From Pseudomonas nitroreducens (lineage in GTDB: Bacteria; Pseudomonadota; Gammaproteobacteria; Pseudomonadales; Pseudomonadaceae), in NCBI RefSeq assembly GCF_024170165.1, contig NZ_JALJXP010000004.1, positions 372,001 through 436,000 of the forward strand: DNA of 64,000 nt, in the 5' to 3' direction. This document shows positions 58,564 to 64,000 of this stretch, in pieces (position 1 is the stretch's first letter; each line of letters starts with the position of its first letter). The position numbers and the translations under genes are program-made. Under the pieces are notes generated by a model. The model was not told the origin of the DNA, searched no databases, and was given only the letters and a program-made list of their open reading frames with translations.

Positions 58564-59303
58564 ACACGCGTCCCTGCGCGGTCATTCCGGTGTACAACCA
58601 CGAGCACGCGCTGCCCCAGGTGGTCGCCGAACTGCTCGCCGCCGGCCTGCCCTGCGTGCTGGTGGACGACGCCTCCAGCCGCGAGTGTGCGGCAGTGATG
58701 GACCAGCTCGGCGAAGTCCGCGACACGTACCTGGTACGCCTGCCGGTGAACCAGGGCAAGGGCGGCGCGGTGATGGCCGGCCTGCGCGAAGCCGCGCGCC
58801 TGGGCTTCACTCACGCGTTGCAGGTGGACGCCGACGGCCAGCATGACCTGGGCGACGTGCAGCGCTTCCTCGGCACTTCGCGCGAGCATCCCGAAGCGCT
58901 GGTCTGCGGCTATCCGCAGTACGACGCCAGCGTGCCCAAGGGCCGTCTCTACGCGCGCTACCTGACCCACGTCTGGGTGTGGATCAACAGCCTGTCGCTG
59001 TCGATCCGCGACGGCATGTGTGGCTTCCGCGTCTACCCGCTGGCGCCCACGCTCAAGCTGATCGACAGCACCACACTGGGCAGGCGCATGGACTTCGACC
59101 CGGAAATCCTCGTCCGCCTGGCCTGGCGCAACCAGCCGATGCAGTGGCTGCCGACGCGGGTGCATTACCCGCTCGACGGTCTCTCGCACTTCCGCCTGTT
59201 CCACGACAACGCGCTGATCTCCTCCATGCATGCCCGGCTGTTCTTCGGCATGCTCTGGCGCTCGCCGGCGATCCTCTGGCGCCGCCTGCGGAGCGCCGCG
59301 TGA
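58560..59303 (+). CDS. GT2 glycosyltransferase of the aryl-polyene cluster
   Basis: A 247-residue GT2 enzyme: AVIPVYNHEHALPQ at the N-terminus, GKGGAVMAGLREAARLGF near 62 and QVDADGQHDLGD near 87 with the catalytic DxD. It resembles dolichyl/undecaprenyl-phosphate sugar synthases, with no C-terminal membrane helices. Likely decorates the polyene lipid or its anchor. Overlaps both neighbours by 4 bp. Confidence 0.82.
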   Translation: MNTRPCAVIPVYNHEHALPQVVAELLAAGLPCVLVDDASSRECAAVMDQLGEVRDTYLVRLPVNQGKGGAVMAGLREAARLGFTHALQVDADGQHDLGDVQRFLGTSREHPEALVCGYPQYDASVPKGRLYARYLTHVWVWINSLSLSIRDGMCGFRVYPLAPTLKLIDSTTLGRRMDFDPEILVRLAWRNQPMQWLPTRVHYPLDGLSHFRLFHDNALISSMHARLFFGMLWRSPAILWRRLRSAA

Positions 59304-60229
59304 GCGCGCAGCACTGGGCGCAACAGCGCGAGCGCGGCAGCCTGCTGCTGATGCGCGTCACCGCCTGGGCGGCGCGTACCCTCGGCCGCCGCCTGCTGTC
59401 GCCGCTGCTCCACCTGATCGTGCTGTACTTCTTCCTCTTCGGCGCCCGCGCGCGCGGCGCCATCCGCGAGTACCAGCAGCGCCTGGCGCAGCACAGCTGT
59501 GACGCCTCGCTGAGCCCGAGCACCGGCCGCGTGTTCGGCCAGTTCATGGCCTTCGCCGACGCCATCCTCGACAAGCTCGACGTCTGGGCCGGCCGCCTGG
59601 ACCTGGCCAGCATCGAGCTGAACGACCCGCACAACCTGCGCGCGCAACTGCGCAGCGGCCGCGGCCAGCTGCTGGTGGGTGCGCACCTGGGCAACCTCGA
59701 AGTCTGCCGCGCGCTGGCCGAACTGGGCGAAAAGGTGCGCATGAACGTGCTGGTGCACACCCGCCACGCCGAGCAGTTCAACCAGCTACTTGGGGAATCC
59801 GGCGCCAGCCACCTGCGGCTGATCCAGGTGAGCGAGCTGGACCCGGCGATCATGCTGCAACTGTCCCAGCGCCTGGACGCCGGCGAGTGGCTGGCGATTG
59901 CCGGCGACCGCATCCCGCTGCACGGCGGGCGCAACGTCGAGGTGGATTTCCTCGGCGCCCCGGCCGCCTTCCCGCAGGGGCCCTGGCTGCTCGCCGGGCT
60001 GCTGCAGTGCCCGGCCAACCTGATGTTCTGCCTAAAGGAAGAGGGCCGCTACCGGGTGCACCTGGAGCCCTTCGCCGAACGCATCCAGTGGCGCCGCAGC
60101 GACCGCGCGGAGGTCCTGAAACACTGGACCCAGCGCTACGCCCAGCGCCTGGAACACTACTGCCTGCGCGCGCCGCAGCAGTGGTTCAACTTCTACCCGT
60201 TCTGGAAAGCCCATGACGACAGCCACTGA
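59300..60229 (+). CDS. LpxL-like acyltransferase of the aryl-polyene cluster
   Basis: A 309-residue protein of the lipid A acyltransferase (LpxL/HtrB) family. It has an N-terminal helix (about 35-55), catalytic HX4E motif GAHLGNLEVCR near 129, and AGDRIPLHGGRNVEVDFLG near 200. It begins at GTG (59300-59302) overlapping the glycosyltransferase stop by 4 bp. It may acylate or transfer the polyene to the lipid anchor. Confidence 0.82.
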   Translation: MSAQHWAQQRERGSLLLMRVTAWAARTLGRRLLSPLLHLIVLYFFLFGARARGAIREYQQRLAQHSCDASLSPSTGRVFGQFMAFADAILDKLDVWAGRLDLASIELNDPHNLRAQLRSGRGQLLVGAHLGNLEVCRALAELGEKVRMNVLVHTRHAEQFNQLLGESGASHLRLIQVSELDPAIMLQLSQRLDAGEWLAIAGDRIPLHGGRNVEVDFLGAPAAFPQGPWLLAGLLQCPANLMFCLKEEGRYRVHLEPFAERIQWRRSDRAEVLKHWTQRYAQRLEHYCLRAPQQWFNFYPFWKAHDDSH

Positions 60230-61754
60230 CACGCCGGTTTTCGGCCAAGGCCACCTGAGCATCGAACAGATCGTCGCCCTCGCCGAGCGCCGCGTCGAAA
60301 GCCGCCTGGACGACGCCGCCGGATTCCGCGCGCGGATCGCCCGCGGCGCGCAGTTCCTCGACACCCTGCTGGACAAGGAAGGCGTGATCTACGGCGTCAC
60401 CACCGGTTACGGCGATTCCTGCGTGGTGGCCGTGCCGCTGGAGCACGTCGAGGCGCTGCCGCAGCACCTGTTCACCTTCCACGGCTGCGGCCTGGGCAAG
60501 CTGCTGGAGCCGGCCGCCGTACGCGCCGTGCTCGCCGCGCGCCTGCGCTCGCTGAGCCACGGGGTTTCCGGCGTGCGCCTGGAGCTGCTGGAGCGCCTGC
60601 ACGCCTTCCTCGAACTGGACATCCTGCCGCGGATCCCGGAAGAGGGCTCGGTAGGTGCCAGCGGCGATCTCACGCCGCTGTCCTACGTCGCCGCGACCCT
60701 CGCTGGCGAGCGTGAAGTGCTCTGGCGCGGCGAGCGCCGCAGCGCCGCCGACGTGCATGCCGAGCTCGGCTGGCAACCGCTGGTGCTGCGGCCCAAGGAA
60801 GCGCTGGCACTGATGAACGGCACGGCGGTGATGACCGGCCTCGCCTGCCTCGCTTACTCGCGCGCCGACTACCTGCTCAAGCTCGCCACGCGCATCACCG
60901 CGCTGAACGTGATCGCCCTGCAGGGCAACCCGGAGCACTTCGACGAGCGCCTGTTCGCCGCCAAGCCGCATCCGGGGCAGATGCAGGTCGCCGCGTGGAT
61001 TCGCCAGGACCTCGCCATCGACGCGCCGACGCCGCCGCTGCACCGCCTGCAGGATCGCTACTCGCTGCGCTGCGCGCCCCACGTGCTGGGTGTGCTGGCC
61101 GACAGCCTGGGCCTGCTGCGGCAGTTCATCGAGATCGAACTGAACAGCGCCAACGACAACCCGATCATCGACGCCGAGGAAGAGCGCGTGCTCCACGGCG
61201 GGCACTTCTACGGCGGGCACATCGCCTTCGCCATGGACAGCCTGAAGAACCTCGTCGCCAACGTCGCCGACCTGCTCGACCGGCAGCTCGCGCTGCTGGT
61301 GGACACCCGTTACAACCACGGCCTGCCGAGCAACCTTTCGGGCGCGCCAGCGGACCGCGCGATGATCAACCACGGCTTCAAGGCCGTGCAGATCGGCGCC
61401 AGCGCCTGGACCGCCGAGGCGCTGAAAAACACTATGCCGGCCAGCGTGTTCTCGCGCTCCACCGAGTGCCACAACCAGGACAAGGTGAGCATGGGCACCA
61501 TCGCCGCGCGCGATGCCCTGCGCACCCTGGAGCTGACCGAACAGGTAGCCGCCGCCACCCTGCTGGCCGCGCAACAGGGCGTCTGGCTGCGCTGCGCCGA
61601 AAGCGGTGCGCGCCCGCTGCCGGCGCCGCTGGGCGGCATGCACGAGCAGCTCGGCCGGGACTTCCCGCCGCTGATCGAGGATCGCGCCCTGGAAGGCGAA
61701 CTGCGCCTGTGCCTGGAGCGCATCCGCGCGCGCCACTGGGGGCTCTATGCGTAA
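60213..61754 (+). CDS. MIO-dependent aromatic amino acid ammonia lyase (HAL family, PAL/TAL-like)
   Basis: A 513-residue member of the histidine/phenylalanine/tyrosine ammonia lyase family. VGASGDLTPLSY near 147 carries the Ala-Ser-Gly that forms the MIO cofactor. YGVTTGYG near 67, QDRYSLRCAPH near 285 and NSANDNPII near 311 are family hallmarks. Two features argue against a histidine lyase: the substrate pair is Phe-His (LFTFHGCG near 90), where HAL has Ser-His, and the loop reads CHNQDKVSMG where HAL has a Gln-Glu-Asp motif and PAL/TAL have His-Asn-Gln-Asp. I infer Phe or Tyr deamination to cinnamate or coumarate for the ligase. Overlaps the previous gene by 17 bp. Confidence 0.82.
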   Translation: MTTATDTPVFGQGHLSIEQIVALAERRVESRLDDAAGFRARIARGAQFLDTLLDKEGVIYGVTTGYGDSCVVAVPLEHVEALPQHLFTFHGCGLGKLLEPAAVRAVLAARLRSLSHGVSGVRLELLERLHAFLELDILPRIPEEGSVGASGDLTPLSYVAATLAGEREVLWRGERRSAADVHAELGWQPLVLRPKEALALMNGTAVMTGLACLAYSRADYLLKLATRITALNVIALQGNPEHFDERLFAAKPHPGQMQVAAWIRQDLAIDAPTPPLHRLQDRYSLRCAPHVLGVLADSLGLLRQFIEIELNSANDNPIIDAEEERVLHGGHFYGGHIAFAMDSLKNLVANVADLLDRQLALLVDTRYNHGLPSNLSGAPADRAMINHGFKAVQIGASAWTAEALKNTMPASVFSRSTECHNQDKVSMGTIAARDALRTLELTEQVAAATLLAAQQGVWLRCAESGARPLPAPLGGMHEQLGRDFPPLIEDRALEGELRLCLERIRARHWGLYA

Positions 61755-62184
61755 GGCCGGAGTGCTGCAGGCCGAGGTGGAAATCCTCGTGCCGTTCTTC
61801 GACGTCGACATGATGGAAGTGGTCTGGCACGGCCACTACGTCAAGTACCTGGAAGTCGCGCGCTGCGCCCTGCTCGACAAGCTCGACCACAACTACTCGC
61901 AGATGCGCGAGGCCGGCTACGCCTGGCCGGTGATCGACCTGCAGCTGCGCTACGTGCGTGGTGCGCGCTTCGGCCAGCGCATCAGTGTGCGCGCCGACCT
62001 GGTGGAGTGGGAGAACCGCCTGAAGATCAACTACCTGATCAGCGACGCCGGGACCGGCGAGCGCCTGACCCGCGCCAGCAGCACCCAGGTGGCGGTGGAG
62101 ATCGCCAGCCGCGAGATGCAGATGGCCTCGCCCGCCGTGTTCATCGACGCCGTGCAGCGTGCGCTGGAGGCTGAAGCATGCTGA
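61747..62184 (+). CDS. 4HBT-family thioesterase of the aryl-polyene cluster (ApeK-like)
   Basis: A 145-residue single hotdog domain: PFFDVDMMEVVWHGHYVKYLE near 17 has the Asp and the VWHGxY turn of 4-hydroxybenzoyl-CoA-type thioesterases. It may release the polyene from the ACP or edit misloaded carriers. Overlaps the lyase gene by 8 bp and LolA-like gene by 7 bp. Confidence 0.85.
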   Translation: MRKAGVLQAEVEILVPFFDVDMMEVVWHGHYVKYLEVARCALLDKLDHNYSQMREAGYAWPVIDLQLRYVRGARFGQRISVRADLVEWENRLKINYLISDAGTGERLTRASSTQVAVEIASREMQMASPAVFIDAVQRALEAEAC

Positions 62185-62771
62185 AGCGCGCCTTGCTTGT
62201 CTGTGGCTTGCTGCTCGCACCTCTGGCCCATGCCTTCGACCTGCCGCAACTCGCCGCGCAGCTCGGCAAGCCAGCGGTGGTGCGTGGCGAGTTCGTCCAG
62301 GAGAAGCACCTGCGCTCGCTGCCGCAACCGCTGGTGAGCAAGGGCCACTTCGTCCTCGCCAAGCAGCACGGCCTGCTCTGGCTGTTGCAGACGCCGCTGA
62401 AGCAGGACTACCGCATCGATGACCAGGGCATCGCCCGGCGTGACGCCAACGGCTGGCAGCAACTGCCGCAACGCAGCGCCAGCGCGCAGCAGAACCGCCT
62501 GTTCCTCGCCGTGCTGGAAGGCGACAGCAGCGGCCTGCAGCGCGACTTCGATCTCGCCCTGAGCGGCGAGGCGAACGACTGGACACTCACCCTGACGCCG
62601 CGCGCCGTGCTGCTCAAGCAGATCTTCGACAGCATCGAGATCGCCGGCGGCGAACTGGTGCAGCGCATCGAACTGCACGAAGCCCAGGGCGACCGCACCG
62701 TGCTGCGCATGACCAGCAGCCAGCCCGGCGACAGCCTGACCGATGCGGAGCGCAGCGACTTTGCCCGCTGA
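62178..62771 (+). CDS. LolA-like outer membrane lipoprotein carrier family protein
   Basis: A 197-residue protein with a signal peptide (MLKRALLVCGLLLAPLAHAF, cleavage after AHA) and a LolA-type fold: VVRGEFVQEKHLRSLPQPL near 35, FDLALSGEAND, and an SIEIAGGELVQRIELHEAQGDRT ending. In aryl-polyene clusters the LolA relative is thought to carry the lipid product through the periplasm to the outer membrane. Overlaps the exporter gene by 29 bp. Confidence 0.82.
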   Translation: MLKRALLVCGLLLAPLAHAFDLPQLAAQLGKPAVVRGEFVQEKHLRSLPQPLVSKGHFVLAKQHGLLWLLQTPLKQDYRIDDQGIARRDANGWQQLPQRSASAQQNRLFLAVLEGDSSGLQRDFDLALSGEANDWTLTLTPRAVLLKQIFDSIEIAGGELVQRIELHEAQGDRTVLRMTSSQPGDSLTDAERSDFAR

Positions 62772-64000
62772 ACGGCCGCAGTGGTTGCCGCGCCTGGTGA
62801 TTGCCGGGCTGCTGGCGCTGCTCGCCCTCGCCGCCTGGCAATGGCGCGGCGCCGCGCCGCTGAGTACCGACCTGCTGGAACTGGTGCCCGGCGGCAGCCG
62901 TGACGCCCTGCAGAAGCAGGCCGAGCAGCGCATGCAGGAGCCGCTCAACCGCGAGCTGCTGGTGCTGGTCGGCTACCCCGAGCGCGACACCGCCATCGCC
63001 CACGCCCGTGAGCTGGCTGAGCGCTGGCAGGCCAGCGGCGTCTACGAGAGGGTGCAGTGGGGCGTACAGGCGGACCTGCCGGCCCTGCGTGAACAACTGC
63101 GCACCGGTCGCCTCGCGCTGCTCAACGCCGATGACCGCCAACAGCTCACCGACGAGCCGACGGCCTTCGTCCAGCAGCGCGTCGAGCAACTCTTCGATCC
63201 CTTCTCCGGCTTCGGCCTGCTGCCCAACGACCAGGACTGGTTCGGCCTGGCCCTGCGCATCCAGCACCACCAGCCGCTGACGGCCAAGGTGCAGCTGGAT
63301 ATCGGCAGCGGTGCGCTGGTCGCCGAAGACGACGGGCGCAGCTGGGTACTGCTGCGCGCCCGCACCCGCGTCGATGCCTTCGACATGAACCTGCCGCGTG
63401 CAGTCGCCGCGCAGATCGCCGAGGCGCGCCAGCAACTGGCCGCCGATGGCGGCCAGATGGTCGCCGCCAGCGGCCTGCTCTACGCCGCCGACGGCCAGCG
63501 TCAGGCCAGCCGTGAAATGACCTGGGTTGGCGGCGGCGCCGCGCTGGGCACGCTGCTCTTGCTGTTGCTCGCGTTCCGCCGCGTGCGCGCACTGCTGGCC
63601 TTCCTGCCGGTGCTGGTCGGCGTGCTCGCTGGCGCCACCGCCTGCATCGCGCTGTTCGGCAAGATCAACCTGCTCACTTTGGTGCTCGGCGCCAGCCTGA
63701 TCGGCGTGGCCTCGGATTACCCGCTGCACTATCTGTCGAAAGCCTGGACTGTCGCTGGCAACAATGAACAGCAGTGGCAGCCCTGGCATGCGCTGAAACT
63801 CAGCCAGCGCGGACTGCTCCTGAGCTTGGCCACCAACCTGATCGGCTACCTCGCCCTGGCCTGCACGCCCTTCCCGGCGCTGACCCAGGTGGCGACCTTC
63901 TCGGTGGCCGGCCTGCTCGCCGCCTACCTGTGCGTGATCGGCCTGCTGCCGCTGCTGCTGCGCGGCGATGCCATCGCACCACAACCGGCGCTGCTCTCGC
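62743..64000 (+). CDS. MMPL-family exporter of the aryl-polyene cluster (partial, runs off the right edge)
   Basis: The first 419 residues of an RND/MMPL transporter. The reading frame continues open to the last base. N-terminal helix at about 15-32, a large periplasmic domain (about 35-255), then a group of helices starting WVGGGAALGTLLLLLLAF near 260. SLIGVASDYPLHYLSK near 320 has the Asp-Tyr typical of proton-relay helix 4. Start: the ATG at 62743 is in frame and overlaps lolA; a TTG at 62761 is an alternative. It likely moves the polyene lipid across the inner membrane. Confidence 0.82.
   Translation, partial: MRSAATLPAERPQWLPRLVIAGLLALLALAAWQWRGAAPLSTDLLELVPGGSRDALQKQAEQRMQEPLNRELLVLVGYPERDTAIAHARELAERWQASGVYERVQWGVQADLPALREQLRTGRLALLNADDRQQLTDEPTAFVQQRVEQLFDPFSGFGLLPNDQDWFGLALRIQHHQPLTAKVQLDIGSGALVAEDDGRSWVLLRARTRVDAFDMNLPRAVAAQIAEARQQLAADGGQMVAASGLLYAADGQRQASREMTWVGGGAALGTLLLLLLAFRRVRALLAFLPVLVGVLAGATACIALFGKINLLTLVLGASLIGVASDYPLHYLSKAWTVAGNNEQQWQPWHALKLSQRGLLLSLATNLIGYLALACTPFPALTQVATFSVAGLLAAYLCVIGLLPLLLRGDAIAPQPALLS

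Overview
The window is a stretch of chromosome from a Pseudomonas species. The evidence is high GC content and long gene-order agreement with the P. aeruginosa PAO1 segment from about PA4993 to PA5028: paired acyl-CoA dehydrogenases, hldE, msbA, the LPS core locus, glnE, aceEF, dipA, msrA, nhaP2, mscK, selO, metY, a tandem universal stress protein and a ParA-like ATPase. Differences inside the LPS locus and an added aryl-polyene-type cluster show that it is not P. aeruginosa itself. A relative in the P. nitroreducens/citronellolis neighbourhood is plausible, but this is inference.

Layout: (1) 1-3100: the end of an unknown gene and two acyl-CoA dehydrogenase genes. (2) 3100-24440: the LPS core and surface-sugar region. 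hldE, a dnpA-like PIG-L deacetylase, mig-14 and msbA read leftward. A kinase-fold protein and a GT-A glycosyltransferase read rightward. Then comes a 13.9 kb leftward, mostly overlapping operon in the order waaF-waaC-waaG-waaP-wapP-wapQ-(double kinase)-wapO-(GT-B)-ugd-(GT-A)-(GT29-like)-waaL. Together these build the heptose/Kdo inner core, phosphorylate and carbamoylate it, extend the outer core and ligate O-antigen. (3) 24714-35940: glnE (leftward), then aceE-aceF (rightward) behind two HexR-like palindromes, the c-di-GMP phosphodiesterase dipA, and msrA. (4) 36062-47933: rlmJ, a long-form acyl-CoA dehydrogenase, a small membrane-anchored protein, K+/H+ antiporter nhaP2, mechanosensitive channel mscK, AMPylase selO and metY. 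(5) 48332-54028: a chemoreceptor, two small unrecognised or orphan proteins among REP elements, trxC, a hotdog protein, a tandem Usp, and an orphan ParA-like ATPase. (6) 54331-64000: the first part of an aryl-polyene-type type II PKS operon: chain-length factor, two acyltransferases, two ACPs, a membrane protein, a ligase-dehydratase fusion, a glycosyltransferase, an aromatic ammonia lyase, a thioesterase, a LolA-like carrier and an MMPL exporter. It runs off the right edge.

The most interesting material is as follows: the re-ordered LPS core locus with a bacterial GT29-like (sialyltransferase-fold) gene plus ugd where wapR/ssg would be expected; the aryl-polyene operon with a PAL/TAL-like ammonia lyase and a fused ligase-dehydratase; six kinase-fold domains in the LPS region; twin palindromes in front of aceEF; and a perfect hairpin that would bury the selO ribosome-binding site.
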